Part shown: in pieces, positions 1 through 11,700 of the stretch
How positions within the stretch are numbered: position 1 is the stretch's first letter
Layout of the letters: each line of letters opens with the position of its first letter
NCBI RefSeq assembly: GCF_024679245.1
Contig: NC_090176.1
Coordinates: forward strand, 46,267,086 to 46,331,085
Length of the DNA: 64,000 bases
Direction of reading: 5' to 3'
From: Pseudorasbora parva
Taxonomy: Eukaryota > Chordata > Actinopteri > Cypriniformes > Gobionidae
The notes under the pieces: model-generated
The model's database searches: none
Seen by the model: only the letters and a program-made list of their open reading frames with translations
Told to the model about the DNA's origin: nothing
Position numbers and translations under genes: made by a program

Positions 1-719
1 CGACCCAACATTGGGTTGTTTTTTACTCAGAATTTTTTAGAGTGTAGGAGTATAGGAAAAAACAGTCCCTCAAAACACAAAACAGTTCCACCAACAATTT
101 CTGAAACCATTGATATTGAAGCCTTGCTTTGTAATTGTTTGTCTAGCAACTTCTGAGCGAAAATTATTTTTCAGCGTGCACTACAATACTAGACAGAACC
201 GCACACCAATTTCTAAAGGAACCAACCAGACAGCGCAGAGCTGTCAACTAGTAGTAAAACAGAACAATTTAGTAAGAGCATGCGGGACATTTATCCCAAA
301 AAACAACAACATTTTATGTCTAAAGTGAATGCAAACAGATAATATGGAAATATGGGATCAATGCAGTAGGCCTTTGTGGTAGAATTTACTTTTATTGAGC
401 TCTACAAGCTAACTGTCGAAATAGGAACAATTTAGTCATGCACACAAGCAGCACATTGTTATGATAATCAATTGAGTGGCTGTAAAAGCACACGGCGATT
501 TTACAACCTGCAATATTTCAAAGGTACAACAACCTCCAGATATTAAAGGACATCCACTCAAGCAGAGTGTTGAGGCTGTAAAAACCTACGCGTCCTATTA
601 GTGATTGACATTGTGCTGTGTCATCTGGTCAAGAACAAACAAGTAAATGCACTAACTAGTCTAAAACAATATGTGATATAACATGAAGAGCAATGGTTCA
701 AAAAGAGGTTAATGCAACT
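1..719. other. No gene seen; edge fragment of AACCC-type repeat
   Basis: The first 25 bases (AACCCAA next to TTGGGTT) resemble the arms of the repeat at 27598-28885, so the window may open inside such an element. The rest is AT-rich with no convincing ORF, RNA gene or repeat. Confidence 0.3.
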
Positions 720-740
720 GTACTTGAGGTTGCGGTTTAC

Positions 741-836
741 CTTCCCCGTCCGGGACAGTTTAAGCGGAAAGAAGCAAAAGAAGAGGAACTTCCCCCAGTT
801 GAGAAAAGCCGCCAAGCACCAATTCAGACGGGCCAT
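741..836 (-). CDS. Possible first coding exon, signal-peptide-like, gene unknown
   Basis: An ATG at 836 opens 32 codons ending exactly at a splice-donor-like site, AAG followed by GTAAAC, whose GT lies at 740-739. The peptide begins MARLNWCLAAFLNW and has a strongly hydrophobic stretch over about residues 7-26, with basic residues after it, as in a signal peptide or signal anchor. The DNA on the 5' side (837-1170) is richer in G+C and CpG than the surroundings and carries a 19-base G run, which could fit a promoter and 5'UTR. Later exons would lie left of the window. What is seen is the ATG, hydrophobic core and donor; that this is a gene is inference. Thirty-two open codons can occur by chance, and the protein is not recognised. 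Confidence 0.28.
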
Positions 837-1149
837 CCTGGTCTCCTCGTACCCTGAACGTCCTTGCACGATATCCCAGCACACTCGATTCAATTATGGT
901 CCTGTCACAAGGATAAAGGGAGCCAGCCTGCGAATCCAAAGTCAAACTACCAGTGCCTCTTCATTCATTCATTCACTCGCTCAGTTCTCTCTCAACGGGG
1001 CGTCCCTGAGACCACCGCTCGACTCAGGTTCGGCGTACCCCTGATGTGAGCGCGTGCGGAGGGTTGCTACTGCCTCTCACTCACTGGATGCTGCAGTGCA
1101 CTTCCAGCCATGAGAAGCAGCGGAGAGGAGGAGGAGGAGGAGGAATGGA

Positions 1150-1168
1150 GGGGGGGGGGGGGGGGGGG
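1150..1168. repeat. G homopolymer run next to GGA-rich tract
   Basis: Nineteen consecutive G follow a (GGA)n-rich tract (about 1120-1150). G-rich on this strand, so it could form a quadruplex. It lies 5' of the candidate minus-strand exon at 741-836. Confidence 0.8.
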
Positions 1169-1408
1169 TGTTGGGAAGGGGTTCACAGCGTTCATCACCG
1201 ACAGAGAAACACAAGCGATCAGTGCTCGAGACCAAAATTACCACAACAAGTGTTGAATACAAATAAAAAGTGCCGTTGGTGAGTAAATAAAAGGAGTTAT
1301 CATTGACTGATAACTTTCTGGTGATCTCAAATGACAAATAGATCCTTTCTGATGTAAGTGATGTGCATAAACGCTACACTGTAAACATGTTTTAATAATA
1401 ATCAGGCC

Positions 1409-1560
1409 CCAATTGAAAATGTTCTAGTGACTGATCAAATCTACATTTTTCAGCTGGCCAAATTGAATTTCTTTGAATTAAATTGCATAAATTTACAGAA
1501 ATTCAATTTGGCCAACTGAAAAATGTAGATTTGATCAGTCACTAGAACATTTTCAATTGG
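1409..1560. repeat. Near-perfect inverted repeat (64-bp arms, 24-bp loop)
   Basis: The arm at 1409-1472 is the reverse complement of 1497-1560 with one mismatch in 64 (1455 region, GCTGG versus CCAAC). The outer ends read CCAATTG...CAATTGG. I see no clear target-site duplication. It is a fold-back MITE, a small palindromic duplication, or a hairpin RNA source; the sequence alone does not decide. Confidence 0.85.
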
Positions 1561-1622
1561 AGACATTTTTTTTTCTGTGTGTAATAAGAATTTCATTTTC
1601 TAACAATTTTTCCATTGGTTTT

Positions 1623-1726
1623 AGAATAGAATAGAATAGAATAGAATAGAATAGAATAGAATAGAATAGAATAGAATAGAATAGAATAGAATAGAATAGA
1701 ATAGAATAGAATAGAATAGAATAGAG
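1623..1726. repeat. Pentanucleotide microsatellite (AGAAT)n
   Basis: About 20 nearly perfect 5-bp units. It produces an artificial minus-strand reading frame of repeated ILFYS. Confidence 0.95.
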
Positions 1727-2936
1727 AATCTGTTGAATTATTCAATAAAGATTCACAAAAATTATGATAGAGTGCTTTTTTCTCTATTTTGTTCATCAGA
1801 GGAAAATATACATAGATAAATATTGCTGTTTATATTATATGTTTGTATATAGCCAACTGTATGATGGTGAATCTGTTGTAACCATTCAACATGATTAAAT
1901 GTAATAATACAAAATAATCAGGATTTTAACATAGCTTCATTACTGAGAACAGTGATTATTATTTTTATCACTCCTATATGGACCATATATCTTTTACCAT
2001 TATTCGGTGATGATTCAAACGGATTATTTAAACTAATTTGTGAGAATGAACTGAACTTACAAACTTTATTTTTTACTACTGAAGTTTACAAAACATTTAT
2101 CTATAGTTGTAAAAACACAAATATATTATTTGTGTAATATATTTGTGTGATATATTTGTGTGCGTGTGTGTGGGTAGCAGTAAATGATGATACGTTGCAT
2201 TACCGTAATGGAAATTGCAGGGGAAAATGTACTTAACTGACGAGAAAATGTCCTAATGCAAAACTGCAAAATCTTCAAGGTTGGAAAATGGTCTCCTTAT
2301 TCTTTAAGCAAAATATAAATACCCATATCATCCAGTCCTATTGCAGACGCATCATTTTGATCCAAGATGCCATAACATCACATCCACGGGAACAATGGAA
2401 AATGACATGTAAAAATGAGCAGATGAAATGGACCACAGCACCCCAGGGAGATCCTGTTAGGACAGGAAGGAGCAGCATAATTAAGATTGACTAGCTCGAA
2501 CAAATTGCAAAATGGGCTTGCTCTTGACCCTGTGGGACGTTTCTGCCTGTCTGAGTAAACGTTCCCATTACGAATATTAAGAATAACACATTTCACAATC
2601 ACAACAGACCCGCAGGCACATCTGACGGGTGCATTATGCTCATGGAGAGAGTGACATGAACTAACAGAGCAGTAGATGAAATATATATTAGCCACAAACG
2701 GATGCAGAAAGATTATATAGAGTCTTAAATCTAAAGGTCAAAACAAACAGGGTTTTTATAGTAGATGAAGAATTGAGGAGAAACAGCTGATGCCTCAGTT
2801 TACCACATGACAAATACGGCCAATGATTCAGAGGACGTTCAGAGAACGGTGCCATCCCATAATACAACAATCACTCATCAGTATTCAAAGCAGGAAATAT
2901 CAAATTAAGGCATCATAATTGTCTGGTATATTTGTA
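1727..2936. other. No gene or classified repeat seen
   Basis: AT-rich sequence with a short imperfect TTTGTGTAATATA tandem at about 2110-2160. ORFs here are short, without motifs or splice context. Confidence 0.4.
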
Positions 2937-3002
2937 TGTGATATAGTGTATAGCGCTTTTCACAATACATATTGTTTCAAAGCAGCTTCACAGTAAAGGT
3001 GC
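2937..3002 (-). repeat. LINE2/SINE 3'-tail fragment
   Basis: Contains TATAGCGCTTTTCACAATAC and a following CAAAGCAGCTT block, the reverse-complement tail motif shared by fish L2-like LINEs and the SINEs that use them. Only the tail is recognisable. Confidence 0.5.
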
Positions 3003-3929
3003 ATCTACCATACAATTTAAAGGCATTTGTTACCAGAGGAGATCCTCTCCAAGTTATGCATTTCAGAAATGTGCATATACAAAGCACACAGCTAGCTAAC
3101 AATGTATTATTAATCAATGTAATAATTTAAGGCACAAACAAGGGGCTCAGTGAAGTAAGAATACATGTTGATTACAATGATATAGAAAATTGATCATGGG
3201 TATTTGCATGCATTTCTTGTGCAAATCAAGCTGTGTTTTTCTGCTGCTATAGTCCACTGTATCAATTTCCTCTCAGTTAAATGCAGCATACATCTATCAC
3301 ATCTATCACATTACAAAGCTGGAAGAGGACACGGCGTGTGCCTACGATTAAACACCTTTAATCTTCTGCATGAATGCCTGTTTTATTGAGACAGAACAGA
3401 TTTAGTTAGTCTCTTTTTTGGGGGAACACAGGGGAAAACCAACAATGGAGGGGGTACAGTATTAGAATAGGATACTGCGTGGACTGTGACTAATTCAGCG
3501 CTGGTTTCAGACCGGACTGGTTGCAGGAGATAGAGTCAGTCTGGTTCTGTGCCAGACTAGCACAGCCAGCATCAATTTCACAATATGCACACCGTAAAAA
3601 AACGGGGTGATACTGTTGATTAAGGATGCCACACAACAGCCCTTTTTCTGGAAGTACTCAAAGACGCACAAATCAAAGTGCACCAAAGACACAAATAAAA
3701 GCCAAATGCGTGAAATGCAAGAAAATAGTTTTTCACACTTTTCAAATTAAGATTCTCCAAAACCTCCAACAAAAGCATTTAGGAACAACTAATAAATAAA
3801 TTGTATAATAAATAATATAATAATAAATTGATTAAAAGTGTTTAGAATGTTACAAAATATTTCCAATTCAAATAAATGCTGTTCATTTCAACTTTCTATT
3901 CATCAAAAAAATCCTGCAATATTAAAAAA
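3003..3929. other. No gene or classified repeat seen
   Basis: AT-rich, with short ORFs only. Nothing with a domain motif or splice context. Confidence 0.4.
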
Positions 3930-4230
3930 ATAGCACGGTATCCACAAAAATTTGAAGCAGCACATTTCAACATAATGATAATAATAAGAAATCTTTCTTG
4001 AGCAGCAAATCATCATATTAGAATGATTTGTGAAAGATCATGTGACGCTGAAGAATGGAGAAATGATGTTGAACATTCAGTTTTACATCACAGGAGTAAA
4101 TTACATGCATATTTAAATAGTAAAAAGTACTTTTAAATTGTAATAATATTTCTCTCTTTTTGACCAAATAAATGCAGCCTTTGTGAGCATGAGAGACTTC
4201 TTTCTAAAACACTAAAAAATCTGCAAGTGT
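3930..4230 (-). repeat. Widespread teleost interspersed repeat, unclassified (copy 1)
   Basis: Recognised by its blocks: GAGCAGCAAATCATCATATT, then a GAATGATTTGTGAAAGATCA-type block, an AAATAAATGCAGCC block and AGAGACTTCTTTCTAAAAC. Related copies are at 16268-16443 (opposite orientation) and 33483-33722. Superfamily not assigned. Confidence 0.55.
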
Positions 4231-4318
4231 ATTAATATAAACTTCCCAAATACATGTTTTATGCTGTAGATGGTATAAATTACAGCTTTTCAACTAAGTA
4301 GTAATGTATAACAATAAC

Positions 4319-4319
4319 T

Positions 4320-4376
<57 letters not shown>
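4319..4376. repeat. (ATA)n microsatellite, 3' tail of the SINE
   Basis: Nineteen or so ATA units directly abutting the SINE 3' end, as expected for a tail of an L2-mobilised SINE. Confidence 0.9.
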
Positions 4377-4377
<1 letters not shown>

Positions 4378-4526
4378 CGTTCGATTTATATAGCGCTTTT
4401 TCAAGGCACTCAAAGCGCTTTACATTGAAGGGGGGAATCTCCTCAACCACCACCAATGTGCAGCATCCAACTGGATGATGCGACGGCAGCCATATTGCAC
4501 CAGAACGCTCACCACACACCAGCTTA

Positions 4527-6157
4527 CAGTCTTGTTCAAAATAATAGCAGTACAATGTGACTAACCAGAATAATCAAGGTTTTTAGTATATTTTTTTTAT
4601 TGCTACGTGGCAAACAAGTTACCAGTAGGTTCAGTAGATTGTCAGAAAACAAATGAGACCCAGCATTCATGATATGCACGCTCTTAAGGCTGTGCAATTG
4701 GGCAATTAGTTGAAAGGGGTGTGTTCAAAAAAATAGCAGTGTCTACCTTTGACTGTACAAACTCAAAACAATTTTGTACAAACATTTTTTTTTTCTGGGA
4801 TTTAGCAATCCTGTGAATCACTAAACTAATATTTAGTTGTATGACCACAGTTTTTTAAAACTGCTTGACATCTGTGTGGCATGGAGTCAACCAACTTGTG
4901 GCACCTCTCAGCTGTTATTCCACTCCATGATTCTTTAACAACATTCCACAATTCATTCACATTTCTTGGTTTTGCTTCAGAAACAGCATTTTTGATATCA
5001 CCCCACAAGTTCTCAATTGGATTAAGGTCTGGAGATTGGGCTGGCCACTCCATAACATTAATTTTGTTGGTTTGGAACCAAGACTTTGCCCGTTTACTAG
5101 TGTGTTTTGGGTCATTGTCTTGTTGAAACAACCATTTCAAGGGCATGTCCTCTTCAGCATAGGGCAACATGACCTCTTCAAGTATTTTAACATGTGCAAA
5201 CTGATCCATGATCCCTGGTATGCGATAAATAGGCCCAACACCATAGTAGGAGAAACATGCCCATATCATGATGCTTGCACCTCCATGCTTCACTGTCTTC
5301 ACTGTGTACTGTGGCTTGAATTCAGAGTTTGGGGGTCGTCTCACAAACTGCCTGTGGCCCTTGGACCCAAAAAGAACAATTTTACTCTCATCAGTCCACA
5401 AAATGTTCCTCCATTTCTCTTTAGGCCAGTTGATGTGTTCTTTGGCAAATTGTAACCTCTTCTGCACATGCCTTTTTTTTAACAGAGGGACTTTGCGGGG
5501 GATTCTTGAAAATAGATTAGCTTCACACAGACGTCTTCTAACTGTCACAGTACTTACAGGTAACTCCAGACTGTCTTTGATCATCCTGGAGGTGATCATT
5601 GACTGAGCCTTTGCCATTCTGGTTATTCTTCTATCCATTTTGATGGTTGTCTTCCGTTTTCTTCCACGTCTCTCTGATTTTGCTCTCCATTTTAAGGCAT
5701 TGGAGATCATTTTAGCTGAACAGCCTATCATTTTTTGCACCTCTTTATAGGTTTTCCCCTCTCTAATCAACTTTTTAATCAAAGTACGCTGTTCTTCTGA
5801 ACAATGTCTTGAACGACCCATTTTCCTCAGCTTTCAAATGCATGTTCGACAAGTGTTGGCTTCATCCTTAAATAGGGGCCACCTGATTCACACCTGTTTC
5901 TTCACAAAATTGATGACCTCAGTGATTGAATGCCACACTGCTATTTTTTTGAACACACCCCTTTCAACTAATTCAACTAATTGCCCAATTGCACAGCCTT
6001 AAGAGCGTGCATATCATGAATGCTGGGTCTCATTTGTTTTCTGAGAATCTACTGAACCTACTGGTAACTTGTTTGCCACGTAGCAATAAAAAATATATTA
6101 AAAACCTTGATTATTCTGGTTAGTCACATTGTACTGCTATTATTTTGAACAAGACTG
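4527..6157 (-). mobile_element. Full-length Tc1-like DNA transposon with long inverted repeats
   Basis: The 1631-bp element is bounded by TA dinucleotides (4525-4526 and 6158-6159), the Tc1/mariner target duplication. It begins CAGTCTTGTTCAAAATAATA and ends with the complement. The terminal inverted repeats are about 210 bp and nearly identical by eye; the right arm has an extra 9-bp AATTCAACT-type repeat and a few substitutions. One uninterrupted transposase frame (4826-5821) lies inside, on the minus strand. It sits in an older 5S-derived SINE and looks young. Confidence 0.95.
4826..5821 (-). CDS. Tc1-like transposase, apparently intact
   Basis: This 331-residue frame matches the usual length of Tc1-like transposases (about 340). 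The N-terminal half holds two helix-turn-helix segments (about residues 8-50 and 65-110) that would bind the terminal repeats, joined by a basic RRGRKRK linker (51-57) that can act as AT-hook and nuclear signal. The catalytic DDE triad is visible: D144 in LWTDES, D235 in QQDNDPKH and E270 in SPDLNPIENLW, with 34 residues between the last two (DD34E). Other family marks are KHGGASIMIW (178-187) and the C-terminal TTKY. I chose the ATG at 5821, giving MGRSRHCSEEQ, a normal family start. No stop or frameshift is seen, unusual for fish Tc1 copies. Expression and activity cannot be judged from sequence; it acts in the nucleus by cut-and-paste. Confidence 0.93.
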   Translation of the reverse strand: MGRSRHCSEEQRTLIKKLIREGKTYKEVQKMIGCSAKMISNALKWRAKSERRGRKRKTTIKMDRRITRMAKAQSMITSRMIKDSLELPVSTVTVRRRLCEANLFSRIPRKVPLLKKRHVQKRLQFAKEHINWPKEKWRNILWTDESKIVLFGSKGHRQFVRRPPNSEFKPQYTVKTVKHGGASIMIWACFSYYGVGPIYRIPGIMDQFAHVKILEEVMLPYAEEDMPLKWLFQQDNDPKHTSKRAKSWFQTNKINVMEWPAQSPDLNPIENLWGDIKNAVSEAKPRNVNELWNVVKESWSGITAERCHKLVDSMPHRCQAVLKNCGHTTKY

Positions 6158-6577
6158 TATGGTGGAGAGGAGACCGAGTGATGAAGCCAATCAGGATATG
6201 GGGATTATTAGGAGGCCATGATGGACAGAAACCAATGGGCAAATTTGGCCAGGATGCCAGGGTTACACCCCTACTCTTTTTCCGAAAAAATCTTTTTCCT
6301 GGGATTTTTAATGACCACAGAGTGTCAGGACCTCGGTTTAACGTCTCATCCGAAAGACGGTGCTCTTAGTCAGTATAGTGTCCCCATCGCTATACTGGGG
6401 TGTTAGGACCCACACAGACCACAGGGTGAGCACTCCCTGCTGGCCTCACTAACACCTCTACCAACAGCAACCTAGTTTTCCCAGTTGGTCTCCCATCCAG
6501 GTACTGACTAGGCTCAGTCCTGCTTAGCTTCAGTGGGAAACCAGTCTTGGGCTACAGGGTGATATGGCTGCTGGCAA

Positions 6578-8129
6578 ACAGTGTTTATTTTGTATGAAGA
6601 TTGCATTTGTTCACTTGCTGGAGAGAAAAACTAAATAAAACATACTGTAGATTTTGCACATCATGGCTGGTAAACCAGCTTAAACCAGCTAAGTCAAACA
6701 GGTGTTTAGCTGGTCACCAGCTGTCAAGTATACAAAATACCCAAAACTAGTCAAATAGATGAGTCTAATATGAGCCTGGCTGAGAGAATAGTTTATCCAA
6801 CCTAAAACAGGTTTACCTCGACCGACCCCCTATAACCACCTAAAATGTGCATCATCTCAACACAAACCATGTCACTCCCTGCAGATGTCCATGTTAAATT
6901 AGTTCCTCACAAAAAATAGCTAAACAAATATTCATCAGTGGAGACAGATATCCATCAGATGCAGATATGTGTTCGCTCAATGTCTGTATTACTCATAAAG
7001 TCATAGAGGATGAGGCTCTGCTTGCTTTATGAGGGGGAAATGAAAAAATGAAATCGGGGGAAATCTGCAAACGTGTGGATACATAACCTCGGCCTGGGTG
7101 GGTCTCTGCTGTGTCCTGTTTTCCAGGGAACATTTCACACTTTCATCCAAAACCTGGAAAAATTGCCATTTTGACAGCTGTTATCTTCCATTACAGAAAG
7201 ATAAATGATACGCTGCCATCTCCGCTGATAAGTGGACATCAAACACACGCTCACATGACACACGAGTAAGCATGGAGTGATCCGCACTTTTTGACAAAAG
7301 CACTCTGACAGTGTCGGATATGAAAAGGCAGGAGACAGCTGGGTGGGGAACAGACACACTTCCTGTTTGGGCAGAAGAAGGAAAAAAAAACTAGAAGCGA
7401 GTGTGTTCCTCGAAACCAGGGTTTTTCTGGGAAGTCAGGAGAGACTCAGTGTGCTTAGTGTTCATTGTTTCATGGTCATTGTTTAGGATGATGAAAAGGA
7501 AAGAGGAGGCCCTGAAGCGAGCGGTAAGACTAGCTGACACGGTCCCTGAGGTAATAATCAAACACACATCTGCACTGTCCATGGTATTAAAATTATCATG
7601 AGTTAAAGGCAGTACAACAAATACTACAATAATGAAGACATAGTTCATGTTTTAAATTAATTAAATGGTTGAAGGCAGTAAAAAAAATGCTATATCATGA
7701 ATGGGCTACATGGGCCCGAAATCGCCCTCTATACCTTCACAACTCCCTACATTACACCACTAATAGTCCATTTAAAGAAATGAAAGAAAACGAGTATGTG
7801 AATTCGGATGCTAAGTGCGTCAGAGGGGCTGCTGCTTTTGCATAATTTGTTTTGCTGTTTAGTAATCATTTGAAAAGTAGTGATTTGGAAAATGGATATG
7901 GATGATTCAGCTACAGGCGCCATCTTCTGGTCAGACGTGGGAATAAATTCAGTGTGCGACTTTCACAGTGCATTATGGGCATTCTCTGAGCGTACATCGG
8001 TTGTGCACTCATTATTGCGATGCATTACGGGATTGAATGAGTGCATTCAATTACGTTCACTATGGTTTCAGACACAACTACAAATGGCTGTTCCCTCAAA
8101 TAGTGCCATATTTAAGGGTTTGGGGTTCA
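6578..8129. other. No gene seen
   Basis: Mostly unique-looking sequence. A 37-base block at 7489-7525 is flanked by TTTAG and GGTAAGA and could mimic a tiny exon, but nothing else supports it. Confidence 0.35.
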
Positions 8130-8720
8130 GAAATATCCAGTGAGTGGCAGTTCTGTGGGCAAAAATGTCTTGTTGATGTCAGAAGAGAACGGCTGGTTTA
8201 CACTGATAAAAAGCCAACGGTAACTAAAATAACCACTCGCTACGACCAAGGTCTGCAGAAGAGCATCTCTGAACGAACAACCTCAATCTTATGAGCAGCC
8301 GAAGACACACCGGTGCTACTCCTGTCAGCTGAGAACAGGAAACTGCGGATACAATTCACACCGGCTCATCAAAATTGGGCAATAGAAGATCGGAAAAAAA
8401 GTGCCTGGTCTGGATTTATGCAACATTCAGATGGTAAAGTCAGAATCTGGCGTAAACAACATGAAATAATGGATTCATCCTGCCTTGCATCAATGGTTCA
8501 GGGTGGTGGTGATGTAATGGTGTGAGGGGTATTTTCTTGGCATACCAGGACCTTTAGTACCAATTGAGCATCGTTTATACGCCACAGCCTGTCTGAGTGC
8601 TGACCATGTCCATGTATATCACGCCATGTCACAAATCTCAAATCATCTCAAACTGGTTTCTTGAACATGAAAAACCAAGCGATCAGTATAATCAAATGTA
8701 CTCCACAGTCACCAAAAAAC
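8130..8720 (+). pseudogene. Decayed Tc1-like transposase remnant (second family)
   Basis: Two plus-strand frames carry recognisable Tc1 transposase pieces: ITTRYDQGLQKSISERTT (about 8228-8282, end of the second helix-turn-helix) and RKLRIQFTPAHQNW then HSDGKVRIWRKQHE (about 8337-8465). The catalytic WSDES segment is deleted to WSGFMQHSDG, and a stop separates the two pieces. DNA further on (to about 8720, complement-free, GTTTCTTGAACATGA) follows the same gene with large deletions. No inverted repeats are visible. The copy is dead and belongs to a different Tc1 family from the one at 4527. Confidence 0.8.
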
Positions 8721-11700
8721 TGCAATAGCAGATGAAGTAGCCCTATGCCGCACTGCAGGTTGTGGGAAGATATAGGCTACGCATCCTCACTTGGAAGCAG
8801 TGATACTGAACCCAAAGATATCTTTATCATTGCAATTTAGCCCAATTTTTTTGCTTAATTGAAATCGACTAACAAAGACATGAGGTAAAGGATGTGAACA
8901 GCCTTTAATATCCATCAGTTGAGCTTGCTCAGCATGCTGGGGGGAAACGGTGAGAGTGGCTGTGCGTAATCAAATTAGATTGTGTGTGTGCGTGCGTGCG
9001 TGTGTGTGTGTTAGTGTGCCCTACGGCTGATGTTTTTTATAGATACTGCACCATGAGCCAGTGCTACACTCCCATACATGCTATTCACTGTTGAAAATGA
9101 ATAACTCCCTCTAGAATAACTTTTGCAGACCCGTTTTCTGTGCACAGCAAAAAGGAGGTTTAATTTTGCATTTTAACTCTCTCTCCCATATTTCATAGCT
9201 ATGTCAGTACAAGAATGTTGAGGTCTGGCAAACCAAGCACCATGACATCACATGATATGCTGAGCGACTGCTTTGAAACACTCTAGGCAGCATCTATAGG
9301 ATTCTAGTGTATACTAGAGTAAGAATAATATTAAACCAAAGCAATATCACTATCTGCACATTAATACACAAATGTAGCAGTTTTTACATATACAAACAAA
9401 TGCAAACCTTCAACATAACATCAGTGACTGATGAAATCAATCACCCTTTCACCTCCTCCTATTGGATCCTAAAGCCATTCCGAGGATTGAACAGTCTACA
9501 AATGGCGACACATGACAAGCGTCTAACTAACTAATAGAAATTTCTCATTCAAAGGACCCAGATTCCATCAAAGCTGCCGTTGAAAACCTAATCCATGCAT
9601 AAAAATACAGTAACATACCGGTATGCATGAGTATTTATAACGCAAACATTGCTGACATTCACACTTGTTGGTAAGACAAGGATATCGGATGGTCCTTAAA
9701 CACTAGTATTAGACTTATAAAGGCTTTTCAGTGGATGATAACTGATGAGAGAGTAGGGAGGATAACAGGGCTAGATAACATATCAAATAGTAACAATAAT
9801 TTCTCAATAGACTATACACAAAATTCCTCACAATGAATATCACAATACATAAATAAATACAAATAAATTAAAGCTAAATAGATTTATTTAAAGAAAAACA
9901 AAAACTAATAAAATAAAAAAGTAGTAAAATGACTAACTAAAATTAAAATGAGCTAAAATATATAAAAGCCAATTTGAAATATTAATGAATACTATAGAAT
10001 ATAAATAATACTAAAATAAAAGTATCAAAGCAACTAAACTGATTCTATGAAAATTGAATATTGTGAATAGATTGAACAATATTTTAATGTCGTTTTTTGT
10101 CGTTTTGCATAATGTGTAAAATAGCAATTACATTACTTATTTTACACAATATTTACTCAAAACACACAATAGTAACATGTGAATTATTCATTGATTTTGA
10201 GGCGCATGGAAGGGGGAACTACTACTTCTGTTAATCGGCCTAATGATCGTGTTATCATCAGCCAATGCCGATTATCCCGAAATGGCCTACCATGAGCCGA
10301 AACATAATTTTATCTCCACTGAACACTCTCCAACTGAGAGAGAGGGAGAAAAGAAAATAGGAGGAGGGGTAGCAGGATTAGCCAAAGTATCCTGGGCCGC
10401 ACTAGCCCCACAATAAAGCTTTAATTGGACTCCTTTTGTCTTGAAATTGAACATTTCTGTGTGGGCCTTTAAGAATCTGCACAAAGGAAGGGAAAGGGAG
10501 GGAAAGAAAAGGCAAAAGAGGAGGAAAACAGGGAAGAATATCCTCTTCAACTCTCTTCACTCAGGATATTTGGTGCCAGTGTCTTATCAAAGCTCTAAGA
10601 TGGCTCATGGGGTCTCTTCCTCCACCTGAACAAGTGCTTATTTAAGCCCACTATTGAACGAAAGCTAATCAGAGAGAGTGTGGGAACTCAAGCATACAGC
10701 CTAACGGAGATTCATCCTCAATAAGGAACATTCCAATATGCCAGCCAGCGTTTCCAGCTCAAATCATGATCATTTACAAGTTTGTCATTTAATTTTTAGT
10801 CTGTTAGAATACAATTTACATGATTTAACTCACATTATTTTGCTGTAGAACCTCTTTTCATTTTGTGCTAGAAAATTAATGTCTCTTTAAGGCCATAGGA
10901 TCTCTTTAAGGCCACTACTTCAGAATGATTAACAAATTAATCTGTTAAAAATCTTAATCTCATACAAAAAAAGATCTCACAAATTAACAGTTTTAATTTG
11001 TCTAGCGAACTACTCACTCACTGAATCTGTCAGAGCAGATACGGAATTAGCATCTAGCTCACTTTCTTGTTTTAATGAGGATGAAAAAAATCAGTTAGAA
11101 CCCCAAAAAAAATGCAAAAAACTAACATCATTACATTGATACCGCGAATATAGCGTCTTGAAAACGGTTACTTTTTTTAATCTGTGTATGTTTTAGTCCT
11201 TATTTTTATTGGAGAGTGTTTATAATCAACTCCTGAGGAATGAAAAAAAAAAAAATAATAATTAATAAATACAATTAAATAAATAAAAAGAAAAATCATT
11301 GCACTGAAAAGAAATTGAAATTAACCTGAAATAATGAAATGAAGTAAAATTTTATAAAAAATAAAGTATAAAAAATAAATATATAAAATACAAAAGTTAA
11401 CTAAAATAAATCATTCCACCTAGCATTTTGAAAGCAGATTTTTTTTTTTAATGTCCATGTGGTTATTGTGACATGTTGTGGCCCTCATTTCTAATGGAGG
11501 GTGTTTCTAATCAGCTCCCGAGGATTTCCCCACAGGGACAATGCTTGAAAGAACGGGGCATAATGGGGTCATGCAGGCTCGACCCCCAGACCGCCATGTA
11601 ATCATCTACGCGTTTAATGAAGGTTGTGCTTGCATATCCTCTCCATTAAGAAAAAAGGGAATGAAGCAGTAAAAAGCCATTGAGGGTCTCAGGGAGTAAA

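Larger units (their letters stand above)
4319..6577 (-). mobile_element. 5S-rRNA-derived SINE (SINE3-like), split by a Tc1 insertion
   Basis: On the minus strand the element starts near 6577 with a head like a 5S rRNA gene: GAAGCTAAGCAGG, a GTACCTGGATGGGAGACC-like C-box and ACCAGTTGGG-type segments are readable as complements at 6480-6565. The 3' end is the L2-like tail TATAGCGCTTTTTCAAGGC (complement) followed by a (TTA)n run at 4319-4376. The body is interrupted at 4527-6157 by the Tc1-like element. Removing it rejoins CCAGCT-TA-TGGTGG, matching the uninterrupted copy at 37963-38580. Class III SINEs of this design are known from zebrafish; the family name is inference. Confidence 0.8.

Noticed and set aside
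1593..1796. Repetitive peptide frame ILFYS
   Set aside because: Product of the AGAAT microsatellite. The same applies to frames over GACA (21868), ATT (24116), TA (49820, 59840), GA (43429) and ATTC (37921) repeats.
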